A DNA stretch of 64,000 nucleotides, from NCBI GenBank assembly GCA_002104935.1, contig MCGT01000009.1, positions 434,001 through 498,000 of the forward strand, in the 5' to 3' direction. Made by a program: the position numbers and the translations under genes. This document shows, piece after piece, positions 12,427-23,976 of this stretch. This DNA is from Hesseltinella vesiculosa (Eukaryota; Mucoromycota; Mucoromycetes; Mucorales; Cunninghamellaceae). Below the pieces are notes generated by a model. It had not been told where the DNA came from. It worked only from the letters and a program-made list of their open reading frames with translations, and did not search any database. Position 1 is the stretch's first letter; every line of letters starts with the position of its first letter.

Positions 12427-14363
12427 ATGGCAACTAAGAAAATATTTCTCGATATTTCGTGTTATTTATGTGTATCTAGTTTCCAACGTAAACAAAAATT
12501 GCGTGTTCATTTACAACAACGCCACAATGTTTGCCTGAATGCAGCGAAACAAGGTGCATTTTCTATGCCTCTGCCAAACTCATCGTTCGTTGATGAACGT
12601 AAAGATGCTGATACGGTCATGTACAGCTGTCCTTCCTGTGTCCTTTATTTTGAATCCTTGGAACAACTTGAATCCCATATTAATAATCATCATTTACAAG
12701 CCCCAACAATTGCAGAGAGCAGCAACAGCAACAGCGCGTCCAGCGACATTCCTTTGCAAACAGCGGATACTTCACTCTCTCAAGAATACCGGCTCCTTTA
12801 TGCTCCTCCATCAGATGATAACGAATTTAATGCTTCATCTCCATGCTCAAACGTCACCGAAGATTATAATCCGAAACGACGTGCTGAATATGTCCTGGAA
12901 GTAGAACTGGCAATAAGCGAGAGTGAAAAGCAGCTTGTACGTCAAGAATATCGATATGACGAAGTGGAGCCGCATGATCAAGTGCTTTCCAGCAATTGGT
13001 TACTTAACGATTATGATATTTCTCAAGCATGTATCCAATTTCAGTCAAGTACACGAAAATTACCAATGAAGCCTCAAGCGTTATCTGATCTGCGTTTACT
13101 GTAAGTTTATGGAAGCCGTAGTAATTTGAAACATCTCCTTGATCTTATTTTTCTCCCACGTCACAGGGCCTTGAATAATGTGTTCTTATTCGACAATGAT
13201 TTGCGATATTCTGTATCAAAATATTTTCAAGACAGCATGCACGACGCCATTATCAAAGAGTTTGAACAATATACCACATACATACCTCCTAACCCCAAGA
13301 TGGCTTTGGAATGGTGCAATGATATATCGTTGGTAATAAATAATAAAGATAAGATTATGTAAAGGTGGTTTACTTTTTTTGTATTGTAGACACCACCAAA
13401 AACATGGCTGCAGGCATTATCTTTGTCAGCCGACTGCTTGACGACGGCGACCAAGAATGGAAATGCGTGCGATGTGCAAACGGCACATACCCTTGTTCAA
13501 ATGTAAGTATTACAAAAATGAATTCTGCGTACGTTTCTTTGACTGATCATCCATCGTTCTATTTTAGTTTACCCATGCTTGTATCGCGTCCTCCAGACTC
13601 ATCTCTTGAAGATTCTCATGTCCACAACTTTGTTGCTCCATTGATCAAAACTGTTTTTGGTGAAGAATTCCAGATTTTTTGGTATGCAATTCTTTAATAC
13701 GCGATGATTTTTTTTGGAAATACTCATCGTGTTTTTGCATTGTTTGGGTGTTAGGGCGAACGGATCTTTGTCATCCGACCTGAAACCGGACTTTCTGGTT
13801 TCCAAGGAAGCAGCAAGTTCCAAATACAACCTCGTTGTTGGAGAAGTAAAGCGCCCAAATCATCGAAGCAACCAAGAAGAATCGGATCTCGTCAAACTTG
13901 GCAAGGAGCTAAAGGTAATGTATAATCAATTGGTCGTGCAACGTGTTTCCTCTCCCGTCGTTTGTGGTATTTTGATCGATGGCTTCCAATTGTCCACGTA
14001 TACGTTTGATCTGGCAGCACCGATAGTTTATCGTATGTATCGTGTTTGCGAGGTCCAGCTCTTTCAAAACATTATGCAATTGATGACGTTACCTGTGATC
14101 TTGAATCGCATTGTGCAATTAAAGGTATGCGATGCATATATACAGAAGTTTGTCAATTATAATGTTTGTTTTTTTATGGGTAATCGAATTAGAACATCGT
14201 TATGGAAACTTCCAAGAAGTCCAAACAGGCAAGCATTGAGAAGCATTGCGGACAAAATCTTAGTCCCCATTTACCACCGCTTCATTGGTTATCAAATCAA
14301 ACATGCTCATTGTCAAGAAAAAAAGCGTGCAAAATTATCAAAAATGAAATTCTGGAAGGCTGA
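12427..14363 (+). CDS. Two C2H2 fingers plus PD-(D/E)XK-like nuclease core; putative novel DNA-acting protein
   Basis: Six exons (12427-13100, 13167-13332, 13390-13502, 13568-13681, 13755-14124, 14193-14363) join without frame errors into 535 aa. Two C2H2 fingers are visible: Cys12-x2-Cys15-x12-His28-x4-His33, and Cys68-x2-Cys71-x12-His84 with His88/His89. The C-terminal third contains SSDLKPDF followed by NLVVGEVKRP. This matches the PD-(D/E)XK pattern, with Asp368 and Glu386-x-Lys388 on predicted strands, and is followed by ESDLVKLGKELKVM. The nuclease reading is inference from this motif. I recall similar blocks in unnamed Mucorales proteins but cannot verify it. All introns are canonical and there are no stops, so the gene is probably functional. 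It lies between two halves of a single array unit. It could be a site-specific endonuclease of a mobile element, a repeat-binding factor, or a domesticated nuclease. Confidence 0.7.
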
Positions 14364-14435
14364 GCATCTCTCCATTAATCGTTGCCGTTCCCTTTGGTTT
14401 ATTTTTTATCTCCCTGACATCGTGCATTTCATCGC
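14364..14435. other. 3' flank of the nuclease-like gene
   Basis: A short AT-rich tail ends in a T run that merges into the right half of the split array unit. I see no inverted repeat matching the hairpin at 12245-12347. Confidence 0.5.
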
Positions 14436-14495
14436 TTTTTTTTTAAAGCTGGGGCTCTCCGCTTAATTTTCTTTACGTCCGTTTTTCTTCCGTGG
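14436..14495. repeat. Right half of the split 287 bp array unit
   Basis: A T run followed by AAGCTGGGGCTCTCCGC and TTAATTTTCTTTACGTCCG reproduces the second part of an array unit. Together with 12048-12222 it accounts for one complete unit. Confidence 0.85.
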
Positions 14496-14888
14496 AAAAA
14501 AGTTGGGCGTGTGTTTGTCTTGAATAGGATGAATGTTTAACAAAATTGGCCGTGACAACTCGAACGACTACTCGGCAAAAATGGGCGCTGGGCAAAAGTG
14601 GCTGCTGGGTAAAATTTGACGACGCCAAGGAGATCTACTCTCGCCTCTGCTCTTCAACTAATAAAAATCATAACTTTCATTCTCACTTATTTTTGCAACT
14701 CCCCTTTTATTTTAATTTATCTTCAGGCACCAACCACGAGGCATTGCCAGATCCTTGTGTTTATTTCGCCAAGTCTGGGTCGATGGTGCTGAGACGATCT
14801 GTCATTGATCGAGTTCCGGCTGGATCGAGTCGTCCTCAGCCATCAGAGGCGCTCCCGCCCAAGACATCGCAGCTAAAGCGATGCCTAC
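14496..14888. other. Mosaic spacer: leader block, minisatellite-like copies, fragment of unknown origin
   Basis: The first 80 bases match the leader at 9104-9214, followed by three degenerate GGGCGCTGGGCAAAA-type repeats near 14580-14615. The stretch 14657-14725 matches 11416-11485. The rest has no recognisable homology. A frame across it has intron-like borders (GCAACTCC... to CTTCAG) but no domain I can name. Confidence 0.6.
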
Positions 14889-16190
<1,302 letters not shown>

Positions 16191-16307
16191 CTTGCGGCGC
16201 CCGTGAATTTCTTTCCTTTTCTTCCTCCACCTTTTTTTTTTTTGAACCTTTTGCCCCACGCTTTTCTCCTTTCCTTTTGTAAGTCTCTTTTTTTGTTCCA
16301 TTGACCA

Positions 16308-17511
16308 ATGACGGTGTCCGATACGGAAGAAGCCTCCAAGGCGCAACGACGCAATGCTAAACGCCAGGCCATGCCCATGAACGATCCGCCTCCCACGACC
16401 TCGAATGAAATCAGCTGGCCCATTATTCTTGCCGTTGTTCCTACCTTGGGTACCTTTATTGCCGGCAGTGCGGAAATCTGGAACGACTTTGTTCTGATTG
16501 TGTTGATCCTGTATTACGTTTTTAAATGGATGACAGGTAAAAGGGGCAAAAAAGCGCATCAAACAAACCAGGGCGATTTGCAAATCCAAACAAAAAGAAT
16601 CTCTTTCACGTCATCTGATATTCCTTTTTTTTTTTTTTTTGTTTACAACAGTGCCTTGGTCGTATTATGAAAGTGCGAGAAGCCGACGCTTGATCCATTT
16701 CCACGCCACCAGAGAAATGCCCAGCAAGCAGAATCAATTAGCCAGTGAATTACGACGCCACGAAGTGACGGGGCTGCTGTGGGTGATTGCCTCGCCGTTT
16801 ATTGCAGGTTATACGTTGCAGTATAGCCGCTATTTCCTCAGTGATTATGACCGTTACATGTCCTCGTTCAACGTCGCGGTGTTTGTGCTGGCAGCCTCCT
16901 TGAAACCTTTATCCCACGTGATGATGCTGTTGCGCGAACGCACCCTGTTTCTGCAGAGCGAGATCCAAGTCAACGACACCCACGTTGTCCGGCTGCAAAA
17001 GCGCATCGACATCCTCGAAGAAGAGCTGTTCGCTCTCAGCCAAGCCTATGCCACCAAAAAGGACCTGGGCCAGATGGCTGATGGTCTTAGCCCTACACTG
17101 CAGCAACTGTCCAAGTCGATGCGCCGGTTTGAAAAGAAAGAGCAGCTGCTACGCTCCTGGTCCGAAGACCGCTTCACCCTCCTGGACGATAAGCTGCGTG
17201 AATTCGACGATTATATTTGCTACAAGATCGAGCAGGAACAGCGCCTGAACAAATCCTCCACCATCACCACCCTGATCCTACTGCCGTTGAACATTACGGT
17301 CTGGGTAGCCAAGACCATGACGGGGCTGCTGCCGTCGCCTACGCGGGCGTTACTCAGTGGCCCTTTGGACGATGTCCCTCTGCCTTCGCTCATGAAAACC
17401 AAATCCTTGTCGCATCGACCCTCGACTGCCTCGCTCAAATCAAGATCGTCCCATTTCGCCTCGTCCGATCTGTTGTCTTGCCCCTCCACGCCCGATCCTG
17501 CCACCATTTAG
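16308..17511 (+). CDS. Conserved fungal membrane protein with coiled coil, function unknown
   Basis: Two exons, 16308-16536 and 16652-17511, give 362 aa. Two hydrophobic segments near residues 36-75 (IILAVVPTLGTFIAG and FVLIVLILYYVF) are followed after the intron by VPWSYYESARSRR. Two more hydrophobic segments lie near residues 115-160. A long charged helix containing RLQKRIDILEEELFALSQ suggests a coiled coil, then a further hydrophobic stretch (TTLILLPLNITVWVA) and a Ser/Pro-rich tail. The layout resembles conserved uncharacterised fungal transmembrane proteins. I do not assign a function. Its promoter is part of the OYE-linked duplicated block. Confidence 0.85.
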
Positions 17512-17975
17512 AAACCCTCCTAAAAAAATTTATTTTTATTTGTGTCACTTTATGCGTTTCCATTTTTCATATGATTATCCTCTTCTGAAACTCCATCTTT
17601 TATTTCCCCCTTCTCATCCACTCGATTCCTCATCTTCATATCCATTCATTTAGCTTTATATCATGTTATCTATATTATCACTCTTAGTTAAAAACGTTGA
17701 AAACAAGCATGGTCCTCGGTGAAAAAAAAAAAAAAAGTACCTGGTGGTACAAAAGAGGAGTTGGGAAAGCGATTCATTTCATTGTCAACAGCGTGGCACT
17801 TGTGGAATCCTTCACGGCGGGTGAAAACAGGTTGCGGCGACCTGGTTTGACAAGGTCGTTCCAATCTCACGTGCAACTCCGAGAACACGTACCAAAATCA
17901 AGGCGGCTCCCCCATTTGTATCCTTGCATTCTTTTTTTAATGTTATCCAATCAAGAAGTGGAGGAAAAAAATAAT

Positions 17976-20104
17976 CTAGTCTACTTTGATGCTGGCGAAG
18001 ATACGCTGCAAGAATACAAGACAAGCAAGGTATCCAATGGAGCCTATGAAAAGAAAAAAAAAATAGATGTCAGCCGTCGTTTTTTTCTCAAAAGAGGACT
18101 TGCCGGTCATGACCATGAGCAAAGCACTGATGATAGACGAGTATCCCAGGTAAAGGATGGAGCTGGTAAAGGTGTTGATGTCCAGCTTGTTAAAGTAGTA
18201 ATAGACCGAGTACAGAAACACGTAGAAGCCGGCGGCGCCTGAAGTCATAAAAGCGCGCCATGACCAGTGGTAATCTTCATTGCACAGGTGGAAGTAGCAC
18301 ATCAGAATGGTGACTTGCGAGCAGGTCAGCACCAGTACCACAAAGACCAAGAACAGGAAGCCGATGCCATAGTAGATGCGATGGAACCAGATGCTGTTCA
18401 TGATAAAGTACAGCTCAATAAAGATGGCGCCAAAGGGCAAGGTGCCGCCCATCAGGATGGAGGGTAGGCTCTTGAGATAGGAGGGCTGATCGGGGATCTG
18501 GCGCGGAATTTGGTTGGTTCGGACGGGGTGTTCGATCTTGGGCCGGCGGAACCCAAGGTAGGAGCCCAGCACGCTCAAGGGGAAGGCAATCAAGCCCCAC
18601 ATGCCAATCAAGGCGACCATGGTGCCAAACGGCACGGCGCCCGACGCTTGCGATCCAATCAATAAAAAGTTCAATGCAAACAAGGCCCCAAAGATGGCTC
18701 TACAAGAAAATTGATGAGCTCGGTTTCTACCTTTGGTCATGGTACTTGCCCTGGGAAAAAGACGGCGGTCAGAAGCATGTTGGTTTTCCAGGATTCACCA
18801 CCGTTCATCTTGTACAAGCGAGCCGACACAAAGCCGGCCAGGCCGCTGTAGATCATGAACAAGATGACCATGACGGTTGCCAAGGCGCCACGGTTGGAAG
18901 GGGACAGAAAGCCGAGGGTGGCAAACACTAGGAGAAGGAGGTCAGATGGCGTCTTTCCGTGATCCGACGTTACCGAGCACAGAGGCAGCCATGGCGACCA
19001 ACTGAGCGCCGTTGCCAACAATGACGGCCAGCCAGATCGAGCGCGTCGGTGGGCGGAACACATCGCCATGGACCAATTTCCAGCCATAGTCTTCTTGCAC
19101 ATCTTCTTGCACTTCCGAGGCATTGTAGCGGGAGATGTCCTTGTGCAAAGCTCGGATCAAAATCATGGCCACCATGCCGGTCAAGAACAGCACAATGACA
19201 ATCGAATTGACCAAGGAGAACCAGTGAATCGAGGGGTCCAGGATATTCAAATAGTCGTCCCAGCGCGTCGCCCAAGCTGTTTCAGAGGCCTGGCAAGGTG
19301 GTCAGTGCCTCGGTTTTTTTTTTTTTTTTTTCTTCACTTACTTTCCAAGTCACAGAGTAGGTGTAAACAACACGGTCAGCTCCATCGGCCTTGAGTTTGA
19401 AGCCAGCTCGGCTGGGCATGTCGGCACACTGGGGCACATTGTTGACCAGGGGAATGTCTTTGCTGGCCGTGTTGACTTCAACCCCGACGACTCGGTATTT
19501 GTTGTTGGGGCGTTCATGGTACTTGATGGTGATTTCATAATGGTTGTTGAGCATGCTAGCATCAGGATCGCCCAATGGCACGCCGATGCTCTTGTAGGTT
19601 TTTTGCGAGCGTTCGTCATAGACATCATGGGCGGCGGGCAGGCCATCGACCATCCAGTTGAGGGAATATTCGTCAGCGATGCATTGATTGATGAATTCAG
19701 CATCGGGTTTGGCAATAGGTTCTGTTTGGCAGAGTAATTGACAGCTGACATCGTTTTTCATATGCAACTAGCACACAAAGATGAGATTGTAGTTCTTGGC
19801 ACCCGTCTCAATGTATACTTACGCTAAAGGGGGAATTGAAGATACGATCACCAAAGAGGATGCTGCCCAGCGATTCCGATTGCTTCTCCGGGCCCTTGGC
19901 TGGCTGACAAAAGTGGAAGCGTTCGTCATAAAAGTCATACGACACCACAGATTTGATTTGAGATGACATTGGCGTCAGCGAATTGACGTACAAAGCGACG
20001 GCCTCGTTGTCAGCATAGTCCACGGGCGCCATCCCCGGCAAATAAAAGGCATTGACGTTGAAAGCCAGTGCTAACAACCCTAGGCACCTGATTGTATTGA
20101 CCAT
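17976..20104 (-). CDS. Transmembrane 9 superfamily protein (nonaspanin, EMP70/TM9SF)
   Basis: TM9SF proteins are Golgi/endosomal nine-pass proteins involved in sorting of membrane proteins and adhesion. Exons in transcript order are 20104-19823, 19767-19342, 19289-18974, 18927-18750 and 18699-17976, giving 641 aa. A signal peptide (LGLLALAFNVNAFYLPG) is followed by the luminal domain with NSPFSLHMKNDVSCQLLC. The membrane domain has the hallmark SGAVPFGTM and NPVRTNQIPRQIP segments. The C-terminus SIKVD matches the KxD/E COPI-binding signal known in the family. The last intron (18700-18749, 50 bp) must use a GC donor (GCAAGT) to keep the FFPG-AIFGALF frame. It faces the TCTP gene across a shared 284 bp promoter. 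Confidence 0.95.
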
Positions 20105-20388
20105 GCTGGCGTTGTCCAAAGAGTTGACCAAAAAAAAAAAAAAAAGGAGGAAGGAACGCTCTCCTTTTTGAAGTTCAAAATTCAAGCACTGCGCTTTTTT
20201 TTTTCCTTGGCTGGGGAGCCAATGTTGCCAATTCCTATTGGCCAGGGTGGAGGGACCACGGGCAGCAATAAAGCGTTCTGACTGGCCAATCACTGGGCGA
20301 CAAATGCTTGATGTGTTCAAGAGAAAAAAAAAGCGAAAGCTGCTGTTCTTCTTCTTTCCTTTTTTTACTTCAACCTTATCCATCCATC
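20105..20388. promoter_or_regulatory. Divergent promoter of TM9SF and TCTP genes
   Basis: The spacer carries CCAAT at 20228-20232, ATTGG at 20237-20241 and CCAAT at 20286-20290, which are candidate HAP/NF-Y sites readable in both directions. A pyrimidine-rich leader (TTTCCTTTTTTTACTTC) just before the TCTP start recalls 5'-TOP leaders of translation-factor mRNAs. Confidence 0.55.
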
Positions 20389-21173
20389 ATGCTTTTGTAC
20401 GAAGATCTCATCACCGGTAAGCCATCCATACGAGCATCGAGCGATCCATCCTTTTATGGACTATAAATAAGCGTTGTCCCCGTCAAACTGACTCGATTTA
20501 TCTTTTGTTAGGTGACGAATTGTTCTCGGATGCCTACGTACGTCTCCATTGTGAACAAACAAACAAAAAAAAGATCGCCCATGCTCATGCTTTTCATTCA
20601 CATAGCCCCTCAAGCTTGTCGAAAACGTTGCCTACGAAGTCGACTGTGCCATGATCACTGTTGGTGGTGACAATGTTGACATCGGTGCCAACCCTTCTGC
20701 CGAAGGTGGTGATGAAGAAGTGGATTCTTCCTCTGAAACCGTCAACAACGTCGTGTACTCCTTCCGTTTGAGCCAAACCAGCTTTGACAAGAAGTCCTAC
20801 TTGACCTACTTGAAGAGCTACATGAAGTCTGTCAAGGCCAAGTTGATGGAAACCAACCCTGATGAAGCTGCCGAATTCGAAAAGTTGATCACTCCCTACG
20901 CCAAGAAGATCATTGGTAACTTCAAGGACTATGACTTCTACGTTGGTGAATCCATGAACCCCGATGGCATGGTTGCCCTTTTGAACTGTAAGTTGGTGCA
21001 GCTTTCACCCCAGGCCTATCACTGACCTTATCTTCTGTTTATAGACCGTGAAGATGGTGTCACTCCCTACTTCACCTTCTTCAAGCACGGTTTGAAGGTT
21101 CAAAAGCTCGTAAGTTTTGATAAAATAATCACGGCCGCTCTTGCGAAGCTCACTCTTTTTTTTTTTTTAGTAA
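20389..21173 (+). CDS. Translationally controlled tumour protein homolog (TCTP/Tma19)
   Basis: TCTP is a small, abundant, Ca2+- and tubulin-associated cytosolic protein linked to ribosomes and stress responses. Five exons (20389-20416, 20512-20537, 20606-20987, 21045-21109, 21171-21173) give 167 aa, the usual length. The family signatures are MLLYEDLITGDELFSDAYP near the start and the C-terminal half TPYFTFFKHGLK. The last coding exon contains only the TAA stop, directly after a 3' splice site. Without this splice the frame would run on for over 200 unrelated codons, while the normal TCTP end is HGLKVQKL, as obtained here. The internal glutamate/serine-rich loop (GGDEEVDSSSETVNNVV) matches the flexible TCTP loop. 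Confidence 0.95.
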
Positions 21174-21406
21174 ATTTTTCCCATCACGTTTCTTTTTTTC
21201 TTTTCCATTTGCAGCACTCGTGTTTGATTTGTTACATCCCTCTACTTACCAATAAACCCATGTTTTTTTTAAATATCTCGTCCATTGCTTCAACGTGCAC
21301 GCGCCCAAAGACGCATTTTTTTTTATTTTTTTATTTTTTGTTTACTGGGCGCTGCAGCCTTTTTCTTCTTTTTTCCGTTATTTTTTTTTTTTCAAGCCCT
21401 TTTTCC

Positions 21407-22784
21407 ATGCCCCCCAAACAAACCACGATATTCCACTCCTTTCCGGTCATTCAAACGAAACGACGGCTGCTAAATCGATCTAGGACCATCCAAGATCATT
21501 CTGCACCAGCACCTGAATCCAAACCCATGGAAATCCCTGTGCATGCCCCTCCCCGGTCGCAATCCCCTCCGCCTTCTCGCCAACGCCATTCATCACCTGC
21601 CGCCATCGCCAATCGACAAGCAACGTACCTTGATGGTGTTGTTGCTTGCATTGATGTCAGGTATGCCCATCCCTCCTTCAAAAATCGTCCGGCTTCTGAC
21701 CTTTTCGTTTTCAATGGATCCAGGACCGATGATGGGGATGATGTCTCGCTCAACTTTGAAAAAGCACTACAAACCATGGGTGCAAAGGTAAAGGTAGCAT
21801 TGTTGATCCTTGTGAGCTCACTTGTTTTTTTTTTGTTCTTGATCACCGTAGACCCGACGAACGTTCAGTGGTAAAGATGGCGTGCCTTTTTTTTTTTTTT
21901 TAGACAAACTGTTGAACAACTTTTTTTTAGATAACGTCACACATCTGATTTTTAAGAATGGATCGGCCACCAACCTGCGAAAGGCGCTGCAGAAAAAGGA
22001 CTGCAAGATCGTCAGCCTGCTGTGGATCACCAACTGCAAAAGCAAAGGCGCCCGACTACCCGAAGACGGCTACTTGATCGAGAAACCCGAAAGCCTGCTG
22101 TCTGGCAGCAATCGACGGCGGAAATCCATGGAGCCTGGCGAAGTGCGAGCCTTGATGTACTCTGAGGCGGAACAGCTACAACAAGCCGACGCAAAACGCC
22201 CATCGCTACCCGAGAAACGCTCGCTCCTGGCCCAGTCGTACGATTCTCTGCCGAAACGCCTCAAAGCCCCAGCCTCCATCCGATCCAAATCCGTCCCACA
22301 TCCCCGTCGAAAGACCCTGCCCGTGTCCCATTGGGAAAAATCCGCCATCATCCCTCCTACCAATACCAACGCCCGCTCCTTTGCCGAGCTGGACGAGCTG
22401 GACGATGACCAGCCTGAAGAGCCAATGCAGTCGTCCACCTCGTCCCCCTGCCTGCCCACCTCCGACCAACCCACCCTGCCCACCGCCCCATCCAATGTCC
22501 TGTCCTCCTTTGCCAAATCCATGCGCCGCCTTTCCTTTCGCGACAAGCTCCTTGCCCACCGGTCCTCCAAGTCCATTGCCAAACCAGCCCCCTTGTCCTC
22601 TCCTTCGTCTTACCAAGCTGCCGCTGCCGCTGCCGCTTCCTCCAAAAAGAAACCCACCGTCAACCAAAGCATCAAAGATAGCTTCTATATCCCCACCGAC
22701 CCTCCAGCCGACCTGCCTTCTGCCAGCCGAAAACCCAAGCGGCCCTCCATTCCCGTCCGACTCACCCGGGATCCTCCCCAGTAA
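21407..22784 (+). CDS. BRCT-domain protein, microcephalin-like
   Basis: Four exons (21407-21660, 21724-21787, 21852-21870, 21931-22784) give 396 aa. A single BRCT domain spans about residues 75-165: GVVACIDVR, then DDVSLNFEKALQTMGAK, VTHLIFKNGS and IVSLLWITNC, with the typical invariant Trp. The order and wording are closest to the N-terminal BRCT of microcephalin (MCPH1), which acts in chromosome condensation and DNA-damage signalling. The rest is a long Ser/Pro-rich disordered tail with an Ala run and basic patches, with no second BRCT. The third exon is only 19 bases, but it is needed to join GAK to SDNVTHLIF. A nuclear phosphopeptide-binding or chromatin role is inferred. Confidence 0.85.
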
Positions 22785-22871
22785 ACCCATGCCCCTCCTG
22801 CATAAACGTTTTTAAATAAACACGCCCGGCGCCGTTGGCACATTGGTATCGATTTAGTGATAAACCCATGG

Positions 22872-23745
22872 TTATTCGCGTCGTAAATTGTCCAAGCGAG
22901 CTTGCAAAGCAGCGTCGTCCGCCGACATCGCACCTTCCGCTTGAGCCACGCGTTCGGTTTCTTTTGGCGCAGCCGACTTGATACCTGTTGGCACGTCCGC
23001 AAACTACAAACAGGTGAGACCAAAAGTAACGCCGCTGACCCCTCCCCCCTTACCTCTTCACTAAGATTGATGCCAATTTCATCCAAGACCTTGTTCACGA
23101 TTTCTTCGCTTTCGACTTCATCGTCATCTTCTTCCATGGCATCATCGATCGCATCGCTCATCATTTCGTCCTTCATGTCCATCATTTCGCTTTCCTTTTC
23201 AAAATCCATCATGATTTTTTGGATTTGCGGTAAATTCATTTGTCGGTTCATCGACGCCATCGCCCGGGTCGCCCCACGCATCGCATCGGCCATCTGCTGG
23301 CTGGATCGCAACGTCTTTTTGAGAAAAGTGAGTCTCTGGTTTTTTTTTTTTTTTGGGTTTACCTGGATACGTAAACCAACAGCTTGAAGTTGTGTTTTCA
23401 TTTGGTAAAACTTTTGAATATACCGGCGAGTTCTGACAAGATCCATCGCCATGACCTTGCAGGCATTCTAACAAAAAAGGGGATGAGGCCCAGACATGCT
23501 CATCTTTTTTTTTTCCCTTTACCATTTGGTTTGCTTTGGCCGACTTTTTAATGTCGGCAATCAGCTTCTTTTCTTGTCTTTCCAACCGATCCCGTTCTCG
23601 GTCCAGCTCACGCTGAGCCTTGTTGATGCTGCGTTGATGTTGACGAAGCATTTCTGCTGGTGTTTTCCTACGACCAAAGAGTGATTCCTAAAGATAGGGT
23701 AAGTGCCTACCCTTGTTACTTCCTTGTCTCCACACTCACCAACAT
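22872..23745 (-). CDS. ESCRT-III subunit Vps2/CHMP2A
   Basis: Vps2 is an ESCRT-III subunit that polymerises with Snf7/Vps24 on endosomes and recruits the AAA ATPase Vps4. Exons in transcript order are 23745-23740, 23687-23523, 23467-23363, 23314-23054 and 23003-22872, giving 222 aa, the same length as human CHMP2A. The first coding exon is only ATG TTG, joined to ESLFGRRKTPAEMLRQHQR, which matches the conserved Vps2 N-terminus. The basic N-terminal half (QEKKLIADIKKSAKANQM) is followed by the acidic half (MEEDDDEVESEE). The C-terminal ALQARLDNLRRE is the MIM1 motif that binds the MIT domain of Vps4. All phases agree. Confidence 0.95.
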
Positions 23746-23976
23746 TGCCAAGGAGATAGAGAAAAGGCGCGGAAACGAAAAACAGGGAAAATGAAAAGTA
23801 AAAAAAAAAAGAAGAAAAAAAAAAGAAAATGAAACGCAAGCAACGACAGCCAAGTCCGCCAAGAGCCGTCTGTCTTTGCCAATGCTCTCCAGAGTGGATA
23901 AATGAAATTTATTGGATGTGGTAGGGAATGAGTAAATTATATACAGTAGGGCGGTCTAGTTTCGTTTTTGCGATCT

